Under the pieces are notes generated by a model that saw only the letters and a program-made list of their open reading frames with translations, was not told the origin of the DNA and made no database searches. Shown here piece by piece: positions 1 to 12,257 of a DNA stretch of 64,000 bases. How positions within the stretch are numbered: position 1 is the stretch's first letter; the number at the start of each line of letters is the position of its first letter. Origin of the DNA: Mucor racemosus (Eukaryota > Mucoromycota > Mucoromycetes > Mucorales > Mucoraceae); assembly GCA_027405735.1 (NCBI GenBank), contig JAPEHQ010000013.1:1302001-1366000 (forward strand), in the 5' to 3' direction. Both the position numbers and the translations under genes were made by a program.

Positions 1-20
1 AAAATAACATGTTATTTTAG

Positions 21-183
21 GGGTTGTGTACCTATTGGTGAAGCTGGTGATTATGGTGGATGGTATTGTCCTTGTCACGGTTCTCATTATGATATTTCAG
101 GTCGTATTCGTAAGGGTCCTGCTCCTCTTAACCTCGAAATCCCTGAATATAACTTCCAAGATGATTTGCTTATCATTGGTTAG
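21..183 (+). CDS. RIP1: Rieske iron-sulfur subunit of complex III, last exon
   Basis: 3' end only of the Rieske [2Fe-2S] protein of the mitochondrial cytochrome bc1 complex, which passes electrons from ubiquinol to cytochrome c1. The window opens in an intron (bases 1-20, ending TTTTAG). The exon begins with the second half of the first cluster-binding box (GC of CTHLGC), followed by [20 protein letters not shown], which holds the second box C-P-C-H-G-S-H. It ends after DDLLIIG with TAG at 181-183. Both boxes and the C-terminus match the family closely, so the identification is firm. The N-terminal presequence, membrane anchor and first Cys-His pair lie upstream of the window. Confidence 0.95.
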
Positions 184-2037
184 AATTTAATACAAAGAAC
201 AAAATATATAATAATACATATTAAAATACAAATGAATGAAAAAGAATTTTTATGAATGGTTTATTTGATTTTTCCAATTCCATTCCAGTTAATTGATTTT
301 CGAGAAGTCGAGATTACACCACATAACTAGCGCAAAATGATGCCTGTTTTTGTATTTAATGGATGAGAATATAATAGTATCTCCAAGTACAGTTGCGAAC
401 TCACTGCAAATCGAATTTATGCACATTCTTGGAAAGATAGTACTTTTACCAATTATCCTATTGATTATTGATTTGTTCAATGATTGAGTGCTGGTTTGTT
501 TATCTATAATAATAACATTTTAATGTAGATAAAACATTGTGAAGAGATTAGAAATTTGAAAGGAAATTATTGATTGTAATCCATTTCACAAATGCAAAGT
601 GATAGGATCAGGATCAGGATTTAGCGATGGGAATCGGGCATCCATAACTCGGCATCGCAAATGAGATTGAGAACGCAGAAGCAGTGGCAGAAATAATGCA
701 TGTCTTGCTTAGTTTGCTGCCTAAAAACATCCAAAAAGTGTATATAGTTCAAGATAAATGCTCATTCTCAAAAACTATAAAAAAGATATGCTCATATTTA
801 AGTCATGAACTATAGCATGATGTAAATTTATTCAGGATTGAAGCTTTTTCAAACGAGTAAATAATGATTTAGATAGGCAAATAATTGATGATTTCATCAA
901 TCGTATATCCTATGGTAGAGTATAATCCAAGTACCATAATTTATCACCTTCTATAGCATCAATAGATCCTACAATCCATTGATTATGACATGTAACATTG
1001 AAGTGCAAAGTTTTGATTTTAGATAAAAGAAACCCTTAGTGTACTAGGTTTTTCCTGCAATCAACAGGAGCCCTTGGATCTCTTAGTCATAACATTATAA
1101 TATTTCCATGTTTAACCTCGGAACAAGTAAAAATATATCCATCAAGGTGGGTTGCTCAAAGACTCCTTATGGTTTCTTTGGGTCAGTGTTGCTTTTAACG
1201 ATATCAAACTTGGCACCACCTTATATGCCAAGTAGTTGGAAGGCCTAATTTTGCCAAATGGAATATCTCACAATGGTGGTGTGCGTGTTTGTGGTCAAAG
1301 CTGGAGTATGGGTGCTTGTCAGCTTGATTTCTTTGCCCTTCAATCAAGTATTTATAAAAAGCTGAACAATTTGTCTGGCTTTTTTAATTCTGTTACGGGA
1401 GTAAAATAATTACTGGGAGATTTTGAGTTATTTGATATTCGAATATAATTGAATTGATTATTGTATTTTGAAAGTTGAATTGATTGATTGAGCTTGATTG
1501 ACCTGTTCCTATTTTAATTATTGCAGCATGAGGAAGACGCTATTTATACTAAATGAGATAATCACGACGGGGGAAAAGTAAATAATCAAACAATGATCTC
1601 TTTTTTTTTTCGTTTCAGGACAATTCCTTAATATATCAATTTTTATTATATCCAATTTTCAAAAACGAATTAAAAATATACAAGCATTCAAGGAAACTAT
1701 AAAAAAAAATAAGCTCATATTCTAAAGCTCATAAATTACATTATCGTGTAATTTAATTTGAAGACAAAGCTTTTTAAAATGAATAAATAATGAATCAGTT
1801 TATATGGTTTTTCACATTTTATGTTAAAAAGTCAAGAAAATTAGATTCGACCTCCCAAATTTGGAAGATTCTTTAAGCAGAGATTTCTTTTCTATTTAAT
1901 AATATGTTGAATGGACATATGTTACTTTTTGGACGGGCATCTAAATGAAGCCAAATTAAGTATATATATGAGTGCAATTTTTAGTTGTTCTTGTGCTCCT
2001 TCTTTTTTTCCCTTTAATATATACTAAAAAACTCAAA
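184..2037. other. Intergenic, degenerate repeat remnants
   Basis: No gene recognised. Bases about 905-1060 resemble the repeat-D segment at 20780-20940 (same run of words around 'caatctattgactatgac' and 'gaagtgcaaa'), so this is an old fragment of that family. The remainder is AT-rich. The stretch just before the next gene contains a TATA-like run at 1960-1968. Confidence 0.5.
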
Positions 2038-4519
2038 ATGGACTCGGCGTCCATTCATTCCTTTTCATCTAATGTACCTTTTAAACAACCTATTGTTATC
2101 ACTCATTATATATCAATGGTTATCGCATTTCTCGGTTGCTATCCTTTACTATTAACTCGACAAATCCGAAAAAGAAAATCCTACATTATTGGTTTTTCCA
2201 TATTCTTTGCCTCAGTGGGTTTTATTTCTGGCTGTTTTATTAAACAAACAGACCAACAACAACAAAATACTTCAACATCATTGACATTCAACATATTTGC
2301 CATTCTTTTACTATGTCTTGTTTCGATCCACATCATTTTAATCACTTGGAGATCGAACCTACTTACACATATTCCAATAATGCAATCCATATTAACAAAA
2401 TATTTTGGAAGTATACCAAAGTGGGTCGATGTAGTTCTTGGATGGTTTAATCTGATGTTTGCATTTTGTTATTTAATATTAGCTGCAGTAATATTTACAG
2501 AAAGCTGTATACAGGAAAATACGACATCTCAGTGTTTGATGCCGGTCGCCATGGGAACAGGTTTTCTCTTGTATGGTACACTGGTGTTATTGCATTTATT
2601 AGCTATTATTAAATTGCCGCGTCCATCTACTCCAGAGTATTACGAAGGTGTGATTCTCACGTTCTGGGGATTTATTAGTTTACTTTTACCAGGTAAAGAT
2701 TACATTTGATGTCTCCTATTTATTGTTATTTTGTTTCATTGTTGTATATACAACATATGATTTTCTTGTAAAAATAGCAAAAATACTGATTCTTAAAATG
2801 GTGGATCTAGGAACGCCAATTTTAGGTTCGGAATGGCGGGCCATCAATCTAGGTCTATTATGGTTCACAGGTGGTTTGTTTTCAATTAGTTTGAGCGTAC
2901 AAACATGGATACCCGCTTTACGAGAAAGGAATATTGTGAACTCACTCATAATATGTTTGACAGGCCGAGGTAAAATAATCAAATTTCAGGGGTTTATATG
3001 TTATTGACATCTTATATTTACATATATAGCTATTGTAGCTGGAATAACACAAATGGACGATGACTATGCGACTCAAATACATACCATGTTGGGTTATATA
3101 TTAATCATCGGAGCAATAGCCCGTTTAACTCAGATTATATTTCGCAAATCACCAGTTGATAATTTGCCACATCGCATGTTCCAACAAAATACTGATACAA
3201 CAAATGCTATTGATATTGACGAAGATGAAGATTTGGATCAAGACGACAAAGAGCAACAAAACAAATGCAAGCATAGATTTATATTTGCTTCTATTACCTT
3301 GGTTACTGGATTACTTGCTTCACTCATGTCAATTTGTGGAGGAATTTTATTTATGGGGGCAAATATCGGTTGGATTAATTATATGCGTTATTACATACAA
3401 GATCCAGCTACATATGTGAATATTACTGTAGCTGTTGCATTCCTGTGGTCTGCATATATATTTGGTCTTTGCACAATTTACAAGAATTTAAAAACCAAAA
3501 ATGCCATTCATCAATATGAATATATGGAATTAGAAAATAATGCTACAAGTAGTACAGATCTACCATTGATGAGGAACTACGATGACGAAAGAAGAGAGTG
3601 GTCAATGCCATTAGCAGCACCAAAAAATATCAATAGTTGTAATACACAGAATGACACGAGTGCCATCATGACAGCAACTAGTTCACCTCCCAGCGATTTT
3701 ATTTTAGCTACATCCCCCATTAAAATATCAGATATAAATGATATCATAGATTCCCCTCTACCTCAACAACATAAAACTTCATTTGAAACTGATTTCCCTC
3801 AAAAACCTCAACTTGAAAGTATTATCACAGTTGAAAAGACAATTAGACCATCGGAGTATCGTGCTAAACGACGATCGCTGCTAATCCAATCACCATTACC
3901 AACAAACAACAATACCAATAGCAACTCTAAAAGAGCAAGATCTTCTTCAAGCTTTGGTGTAGGTGGTGTATTACCAGACGAAATTGTGAAATTATCGAGA
4001 ACTCCTACAGCAACCGATTCATCATTTAGACGTTCTTGGTTATCATCGACATCTTCATCATCTGTGGGAGGCAGCGGTGGATATTACTCTGGAAGTAACA
4101 TGGATTCATCTGCACCAAATTCACCTTCACTCTTAGATCAAAGACCCTATTCTTCGATATCATCTACTTTACCTCAGGGAGGTGCATATTACCAACATCA
4201 TAATCAACAAGTGCGAAGAAACAGTGTGAATGAAGCGCCATTTGATGAATATACCAATAGTCCATTTGAAGGTCATGATATTTATTCTATAGTAGATGAT
4301 GGGGAGAATAGAAGGTCGGTTCATAAAACAGAAAGTGGAAAACGCAAAGAGCGTCGACTAATGTCACATTATAATAATAGTAACGAAATTGTGATAAGCA
4401 ATAGTAGTGGAACAAACCGAGGCCAACATCAGAGATGGTCTCAACCCCAGTTATCAACACCTAAAAAAACTTCAAATGTAACTAGTCCAACTAGTCCTCA
4501 AAATCCATCCAAAAAATAA
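2038..4519 (+). CDS. YTP1-like multi-pass membrane protein
   Basis: Three exons: 2038-2692, 2778-2969, 3030-4519 (778 residues). The second exon could instead start at 2811, because both AG sites keep frame. Residues 1-330 carry many hydrophobic segments: an N-terminal cytochrome-b561-like half, then a YTP1 C-terminal-type half with segments around GLLWFTGGLFSISLS and HTMLGYILIIGAIARL. This two-part layout is that of fungal YTP1 proteins, whose biochemical role is unknown. The last 300 residues are low-complexity, Ser/Asn-rich and presumably cytosolic. Start choice: the frame is open upstream to 1972 but the only in-frame ATG is at 2038. Family members usually begin with a signal peptide, so an unseen 5' exon is possible. 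Family assignment is moderately sure. Confidence 0.75.
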
Positions 4520-5039
4520 CCAAAAAGTATGACTCTTTAGTAGTTATATTTACCAGTAAATATATATACCACATTACACATACACAATACATATAGTAGC
4601 AAAACACTCAGTACAACCATAAATTTTAATAAATCTATACACTTCTTTTCTTCTTTTCTTGGCCATCAACACTTAAGCCTAGAGTTTCAAAAGAGTTTGC
4701 AATATGCTGCGAAGATTTAATATATTCGATATAAAAGCCGCTGTTTATTCCCCAAGTGTTTGCGCTTTGGCAAGTTTTATCTGTCATAAGTACTTAATTC
4801 TATAAATCAAATATGTATATAAAATAGAGGCAAGTACTAATAAAGCTTTGGATCGAAAACCTTTGCTTATAAGCTAGGGTTGGTAACGGAAACGTTGTTA
4901 GGTTTACTTGCTAATGATAATGCTAAAATATCAAAATAATAAATCACATGCAAACGACATGAAATGGATGGAGTATTGTAAGTACTAGAGTGACATTTGT
5001 TGCTACGATGTACTGAGATTAAGCCCTTGTCATTGAACT
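4520..5039. other. Intergenic
   Basis: 3' flank of the YTP1-like gene. AT-rich, with several AATAAA-like words (4629, 4840). Nothing else recognised. Confidence 0.5.
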
Positions 5040-7005
5040 TGTTTTTTTTAGGAGCATCTTCTAATAATAAGAAATAGTTTTTTATATTTTTTTTTTTTTA
5101 TTGTTGAAGCTAAACAGTTACACTCCGTAGTCATTGATTGCTTTTCTAATCAATTAATTTAATCATCTAGTTTAATTAAAGTTACACTCTGTATTTGACA
5201 AACTTAACGGTCTGATATACTCAGAAAAAATTACACTCCACATGTTAAAATGGATTTTGTATTTTTTTTGTAGGTAAGTGTCTGGTCGAGCAAAATCTGA
5301 ATTTTTAAAAAATTGAATTTTCATAGTTTTCAATCTTTCAAATCGGAGCGTGCTCTCTTTTCTATAGCTAACCTCATACTAAACATTTTTAGGATATACT
5401 TTAGACACTACTAAACAGACATGAATTGGTCGCATTATGCTACCTATTTCTAAATTCATTTTATATTTCACGAAAGACTCAAAAACGCGTAAAATTCACT
5501 GCTTTTTCCTTGAAAACTGGGTCTCATTTTTCATCCCTGCTCTACTTTCTGTTTTCACTAAATAACACCAAGAAAAAAATATATGCCAATGTACCTGAGA
5601 TATTCACCTGTAATCCAAAAACAAGTATCCGGAAATATCCTACTTTTTACAGTTGGTATTAATTTTTTAGTGCTAAGGTTTCAGATTTTTTACGCGTATT
5701 TCACTGTTAATGAATTGAAAACTTTGAGGCTTCATATCTCCAGAAAAAATTAAGTTATACTAACACTTTCTAATAATGAAACTTACTTGTTTTAAAGTGC
5801 TCTATAACATATTTTAATATAAAAAAATTCTGAGCACCTTTGTTTTTTTTTCATTTTTTTTGACATTTTTGTAGCAGATTTCAAAATATTCGTTAAATTG
5901 AGCAACGCTTTTTTTACATTCATATCATTGAGCTTTTTAAGCTCTCTAGGACCCAATTTAGGGTTTTTCAAAATATTGAATTTTCGTGGAGATATTCTCA
6001 AAAATGTATATAAAAAGGTACTTCCATTTCTAGCTTCCATTTTTCCCTTATATACCCTCATCCCAAATTCTGAATCTGAAAATTTTTGGACAAAAGTCTT
6101 GGTTTCTCTACGAAAAATGCAGCTAGGAGATTGTACAATAGCTCGATCGATAGATAATAATTTTGCGCATCATTTAAATTAGTTATATTTTAAGTATGCT
6201 TATAAAAAGTGATGCATATCCTCAAAAAACCTCCAAAATTTCAATTGCATTTTACACAAAATTTAATGTGAAATGTTTGTCTGAATTTTATTTAAGTGTA
6301 TTTAGAATTTAAAACTGTACAAAAGCTATTTAGTATACTAGGTCGACTTACTTTGCAGTTCATGAGCCATTGAACGATTTTGTTTTTTTTTTTTTTTTTT
6401 AGGGTAGAACGTAGTGGATATACTTTTATTTATTATTATTTAATGTGAAGACTTAATATACATGAAACTCCTACAATAACGTTTCATGTAGCACAACGTA
6501 AGCCATATGGGAAGAGGTTGAGAGGTCTCCACAAGTGGGCCTACTGTAAACAAGGTTGCTATAATGATTATACTATGAAAGATGGGAAAGAAATCGACTA
6601 ATTAAAGTGCTGCACCAAGAGCCAAAACGGGCATGCGGAGAACGTCATACGAAAAAGTTGTGGGTTGGTGACATGACACTAAACAGGAGATACAGTACTA
6701 CATAATATTATCAAACAAACTTGCGTCCACCAGGATTCGAACTCGAGTCGTGCGCTTGGGAAGTACACTTCTTAACCATTCGGCCCAACCACCAAGGGCT
6801 TCGATTTTGTTTTTTTCATCATTTTTCGTCCATTTTTTAAAATAAATTTTGGAACCCAGTTATCATAAGCTGTAAGCTGTGATAAGAGCTATAATTTTGG
6901 TTATCTCGATGAAAAATCAATGTTTTTTGCTAAAACAAAAAATGCAAAGTATCTCAGAGTTGGATCTAACTGATGCATCTACAGGTTATGAGTTATGGTG
7001 ATTAT
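5040..7005 (+). repeat. Dispersed repeat family A, copy 1 (interrupted by a SINE)
   Basis: About 1.5 kb of sequence that recurs at 15150-16620 (+), 40395-41690 (-), 59560-60350 (+, 5'-truncated) and 39650-39801 (+, fragment). Shared landmarks include 'ttggtcgcattatg', 'tcatccctgctct', 'cttatataccctcatccc' and 'aaaacctccaaaatttcaat'. The middle holds a short open frame kept in all long copies (here 5898-6182). No protein domain, LTR or clear terminal inverted repeat could be identified, so the element class is unknown. The copy is split by the SINE at 6390-6801. Confidence 0.75.
6375..6816 (-). mobile_element. tRNA-derived SINE with 15-bp target-site duplication
   Basis: The insertion body is about 6390-6801, read on the minus strand. 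Its 5' head (6794 down to 6722) looks like a tRNA: a box-A-like segment GGGCCGAATGGTTAAG, an anticodon-arm-like hairpin with loop TTCCCAA, and an exact box B (GTTCGAATCC). An unrelated body of about 310 bp follows, ending in an A-tail seen on the plus strand as the T run before 6401. Both sides carry CGATTTTGTTTTTTT (6375-6389 and 6802-6816). Other A-family copies (around 16430, 40575 and 60255) are continuous across this point, which gives empty sites. The acceptor stem does not pair, so this is not a working tRNA gene. Confidence 0.8.
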
Positions 7006-8404
7006 TTGTAAGATAATGAATATCGTATATTTTCAGGTTTGATAAAAAAAATATACGGATCCAGATAATCTTCCATCCTACATGGATATAGGTATGGATA
7101 ATATATAGGTGATGTCGGTTTTTGAGGATATTAAACAGCCAAGTTTGAAGCCAATTCCATTTCTAATTCATATAGAAATGTAATTATTATAAATAGTCTT
7201 TTAAATCAAGTTCTAGAAGCTCTGGATTCTTTCTTTTGCCGTTAGTTTTTGTAGTAATTGCATTAAAATAAGGGGGTAAAAAAGCGATAAAAGAATACTG
7301 TTAAAATTCTTCTTTATTAGAAAATGAATAATGTGCAATAAAATGGTTATTCTACGTCTCTATTTATATTATTTGGTGATTATAGCTATAATCTACAACA
7401 GATATTTCCTGAAAAAATGTCAGAAAATCACAAACCTTTATTTCTTGAATGTGTTATTAGATAGTCATCGATTAATGACAAAACAAATATTAGACGGCTT
7501 TATCTACTTTATAATCTCTAAGTTTTCAAAAAATGAAAAATTTTGATGATGTTATTAATAAAGCATAATTTCAAAATAGCAAAGATCTATATATGGTTTG
7601 CTGTTGAATTTCTGAAAACATTCTTGGGCATTTTCTAAAACATTATTGATAAAGCGAATGCAAAGATGAATCCTATCGTCGTTCAATATACTTTATTCCG
7701 TCGTATGCTTGTGTATCTATATACTACATGATATAAAGCTTGTCAATTAATCATATACACTTCGTGAAGGATTTCTTCGCATTTATTCATATTTTTGACA
7801 TATTTTACATTGTAAATTCGAAGAACTTTTAACCAAATTTAGCGAATAATTTGGTAAATTTTTAGGTTATAATACGTTGACAATTATTTGTAAATCATGT
7901 ACTTATTTGCACATTCGTGGGTATATCTTTGCAAAATCCGTACCAAAACTATTACATTTTCAAATCCTCAGATCCAGGAATAGGGGAATAATGCCCTTTT
8001 TTTCAAAAGAAAAGAATAGATCATTAAACCCGGGATACTGAACAACATCCTCCCACTTTGCATCGTTGTTGTAAAACTCAGAAAACCAAAGAAAGAGAAT
8101 TTTAAAAGATGCATTTTTTTTTTATCCGAGCCATGACAGAGATGCCAAAATACATTTGGCCCTCGTCAATGTGAATATTGGAATCGCATCTCTTAATCAT
8201 CCAATCAATGACTCAACTGTATTTGTAAGCGAAACCGGATATTCATGATTGGCAATGAAACAAAAACAATTTTTCTATAAAAAAGTTATAAACTTATGAA
8301 CCATTCTGTTTATCTCTTCTTTTCTTACTATATTTCGTTTCATCTTTTGAGAACTATTTAATCAACTAAACGTACTTTTAACCAAGGCATTCTATTCTAT
8401 TATC
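7006..8404. other. Intergenic, 5' region of bZIP gene
   Basis: AT-rich sequence with no convincing gene, RNA or repeat. An open frame of 71 codons at 7331-7546 has no recognisable features. Confidence 0.45.
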
Positions 8405-9813
8405 ATGGTAGTTACATCTCATTCTAGATATAGAGACGACGATGATGACTTGAGTTCAGATGATTCTTTTGACTGGAGCAGTGATTCTGCACCAAAGACC
8501 AAGAGAAAGTCTACTAGAAAAGGTATATTTGCATAATATATATTTGATTTCATGATTAATGTCATTAATTTATCATTTCTAGGTGCAGCAAATACCACTA
8601 CAAATAAAGCATCCTCAGGTAAGTAAGGAAAAATTCTTACCGATGACCCCCGATCGGCGCCTAAACGAGAATTTTGACACATAATTTCTTTTCCTTGATC
8701 TTATAGCTAAGGGCCCTATCAAGAAGGCTAAAAAGCCAGGAAGAAAGCCATTGGAATCAGTTACTGTAGGTTTTTTGTTGCAATATTATATGTATCTACT
8801 AACATCTTGGTTAGGTATTGCCATCTGATCCAAAGCTAAAGAGAAAGGCACAAAATCGCGCAGCACAAAGAGCATTTAGAGAACGTAAAGAGCAATTTGT
8901 GAATGAATTGCAAGATCAAATGCGGGAACTTCAAGAAGCGAAAGAAAAGCGTGAGAAAGAACTTTTTGCTGAAAATGCTCGACTCAAGAGAGAAAATGAA
9001 AAGCTCAAAGAAGAAAATTACTTGTTGAAAGATGCTAAATTTACATTCAAATATCCATCAAATGGAAAAGATCAAGAAAAGGCGGATAAATCCACACCGA
9101 ATTCGTTGGTCTCACCCCCTCATACAGATGATCAAACCATGCTTTCCTCTCCTGAAATGGATTCTCAATCACAAGCAGATAAATCCATATTTAGTTGTGG
9201 TTGTGAAGACAGTAGCAAATGCGGTGAATTATCTGATTATCAAGGTGGAAGTACATCTGATTCTGCTCGTTCCCTGCCAGAAGCAAGTTTTACAAAAGTA
9301 GCTGAAACCAAAGAACCTGAGTTTACTTTAGATTCATCAGATCAAAACTCCTTTAATATATTCAATGGCAAAAATAACCCTTTCTTGAATGATTACCGTG
9401 TGCCTTCCAATGAAGCTGACTTTTTGATTCAAAATGAACCCTTACCAGCATTATTCGGCGCAGAAATGGATCTTTTTGGGGCTACTAGTCCAAGCAATTT
9501 TGAAGAAAATAATGATTTAGACTCTTTTTTTAGTGAGCAAATGCAGGCATTAGTAGAACAAGATGCCTTACTCAAATGTGCTCCTGAAAATGAAAAACCT
9601 TGTAAAAATAAGGTCCTCGGAATGCTTCGTCGTGCTCGTGGTAATAATCGTTCTCTGGCTGAAATCAATCAAGACGTAAAGAGCTATTGTCCTGATTTTA
9701 ATTTAGATCAATTATGTGAAGATTTGAAAAAGAAGATTACATTTAATCCTCATCATACCTTGACAGATGACGACGTTGATTTGTATATTGAATGTATTCA
9801 ACGAACTGCTTGA
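8405..9813 (+). CDS. PAP1/AP-1 family bZIP transcription factor
   Basis: Four exons: 8405-8522, 8583-8618, 8707-8765, 8815-9813 (403 residues). The basic region, around residues 79-98, contains QNRAAQRAFRERKEQF, the N-x2-A-x2-A-F-R signature of the fungal PAP1/YAP1 class. A leucine zipper follows (LQDQM...LKEENYLL). An acidic N-terminus and a Lys-rich stretch (KKAKKPGRKP) precede it. The C-terminal domain ends CPDFNLDQLCEDLKKKITF...DLYIECIQR, like the Cys-rich redox domain of Pap1/Yap1. A possible n-CRD (SCGCEDSSKCGEL) lies mid-protein. In yeasts this class drives oxidative-stress and drug-resistance genes; that role here is inferred. It is convergent with the isomerase gene 260 bp downstream. 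Confidence 0.9.
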
Positions 9814-10073
9814 TTGCTTTGTCTATTTTGTTACTATTTACTACTTTTATCGCATTTTTATTTTTATTTTTATTTTATTCTTGTATTATTCTCTTTTTCA
9901 TCTAATCTACCATTATCAATATTTTCATTTTTCAATAAAATCACAATCCATCAAACAAAATCTCGCAGCAAAGATCAGATAAGATTAAAATTGTTAAAAT
10001 GACGATTTATTTGTTATAATTCTCAAATGAAACCTTTATCTGATTGATTACATAAAAATATTAATTTTTTTAA

Positions 10074-10985
10074 TTACATCTTGGGTGCAAGACGATGGAA
10101 GGGAATACTCAAAAGTCTAACGATATCGCTATACATCTATACATTTTTTTTTGTTAATAACACTGCCTATGAATCATTCATGTTTGTATTTACCTCGTCC
10201 TTCAATTGCTTATAAACAATTCCAGATTTAGCCTTAGGGGCCCATTTTAATGCAAGTTCCTTGGCTTTTCCAAATACTTGATCACCAGGACAAATAATAT
10301 CAACAAGTTCTTGATCTAATGCTTCTTGTGCACTGAAACGATGTCCTTGCAAGACCATATCACGATAAGTTTTAGGACTCATCTTGTAACGCAAAAGACC
10401 AGCCATACCAGGAGCAAGAGGAGAAGGAAGATCAACTTCATTCATGCACATGTAACCACGATCAGAGCGCATGACACGATAATCTAATAAGAGTATTAAT
10501 TATGATTTTATTTTGATAGAATTGCATTATATATTTACCATGAGCAAGAGCCAACATACAGCCACCAGCGAAAGCATGACTATAAATAATGATAAATTAG
10601 TGCCTGAAACACATATACAAAACATTATTTTTTTCAGCTATTACCCATTCATAGCAGCAACTGTAGGGATACAAAAAGTGACTAAACGTCTAAGAACTGA
10701 AAGGTAGATATCCATAAAAGGGCTATAACTGATAGCATGCATTAAATCTAAACCATTACTGAATATTTTATCATTACCCAAAGTAACCAATGCCATATCA
10801 ACAGGCTCTTCAGATGAAATAAACGCATCTTCAACAATTTGAAGTGCTTTGAGAATAGATTGACAAAATTCAGTTGTAAAACGATTGTCTTTTTCATGCA
10901 AATGAAGGACAAAAAGAGGTCCTTCTTTTGAAAGCGTCATAAAATGGCGTTCCTTGCTTGGAAGTGCTACTGGATAATCTGACAT
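10074..10985 (-). CDS. Delta3,Delta2-enoyl-CoA isomerase, peroxisomal type
   Basis: Four exons on the minus strand: 10985-10645, 10579-10539, 10483-10194, 10136-10074 (244 residues). It is a crotonase-fold protein with the oxyanion-hole segments FSNGLDL and NGHAFAGGCMLALAHDYR. MRSDRGYMCMNEVDL matches the peroxisomal enoyl-CoA isomerases of plants and fungi. These enzymes shift cis/trans-3 double bonds to trans-2 so that unsaturated fatty acids can enter beta-oxidation. The small last exon is needed to reach the family length. It ends HRLAPKM, reminiscent of the PKL-type PTS1 of plant homologues, though PKM is a weak PTS1 match. Retaining the intron would instead end the protein after KDEVNTNMNDS, so the exact C-terminus is less sure than the family. 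Confidence 0.85.
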
Positions 10986-12257
10986 GATGGTTATTGAAGA
11001 TATATATATATATATAAAAAAACAGTGGTAAAAGAAAAAGAAAATAGATATTTTTTTTATAAATTTATATTTTCACATGTATTTTTTCTGATGACAAACA
11101 CTAGAATTCTCCCCCCTCCCAAGGAAAGTGTTAAAATTTTCACTCACGCCCTGTATAAAATGACAAATCACAATTCGTCTGCATTAGAGATTCAGACAAA
11201 CAGAAATCAATAAGGATGTATATTAAACGATGGGAAAACAGCTTCCGGATAATTTAATGCTATATTCAATGAAATGAATACATTTTCATGTGGTTAAAAT
11301 TGATGACCGTGGCAACTATTACCAAAATCAGATTAGCAGATAGAGTGACACCTTGCTGCGTTCCTTCTTATTTAGATGATTGAGTCCATCATGGATAAAT
11401 GTTGTTCAAATATTGGTATATCCAGGTATTAGGCCTGATTATGATAACATATATTTTTTCAATTTAATATGAGCTTGGGTTGTTCAATTGAGGATTTAAT
11501 TGTTATCATGCAATTTTCAATATGGAAGTTTCAAAGAGCTTTACTGAATTGGAAGCTTCTTAGCATTTCATAATATCGTAGCACATTCTTCAAGTATCTA
11601 TATCTCCCATTCCCTGATTTTTCTTTCGATAAAACGATGCATAATGATAGTATACCATAGCAGGTAGCAGGAGTATTAAGAATAAGATTTTTTTGATTAT
11701 CGTTTTTTGTTGTTGTAATAGATGGTATATGGGAATTCAAAAGAGCTTTTCTATTTAGATCAAGACTAATAAGCCATCATTAGAAAATGCATTGCTAAAG
11801 GGTATTTCAAGGTTCTAAATATCAAATATAGCTTTGGATTTTTACATTTTTCAAGCTTGAAAGCTTTTTTGCATTAATGATTGAAATCAGCCATTATAGT
11901 AAATTGCAGGATTTTAACTACTGACTTACCCATGAACTTTTTTAACCAAATATGCTATAAAATAAAGCATCAAATTCTGTATATAACAGTATTTTTTGTA
12001 TTGTACATAATCTAATTATCAAGATATTTTTGTATATCCCAAAACTACGAATTTTTCAAAAAGAAGCATCGAATTTTTAAATGATTCTCCGTAATGACAA
12101 TATAATTTTTGCAACAAGTATCAAAGCTTTATTTTTGTAGTGATATCAGTATAACTACTGTAGAGTGTATAAGTATATAAAATAAATTGAAAGAAAAAAA
12201 AACATTAAAGCAAAATAGAAAGGAGAAAGGGATTGTTAGTGGCCGATTGAACGTAGA
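10986..12257. other. Intergenic between isomerase and VTC4 genes
   Basis: 5' flank of the isomerase gene (a short TA repeat at 10999-11016, just upstream of the ATG) and 3' flank of VTC4. Otherwise AT-rich with no supported gene or repeat. Confidence 0.5.

Noticed and set aside
1972..2037. Signal-peptide-like extension of the YTP1-like protein
   Set aside because: The frame has no ATG there (it would start at GTG), and the ATG at 1968 is in another frame with an early stop. The start was set at 2038.
6722..6794. tRNA gene on the minus strand (Gly-CCC-like loop)
   Set aside because: Box B is exact, but the acceptor stem does not pair, box A has an extra base, and the sequence is the head of a SINE with tail and target duplication.
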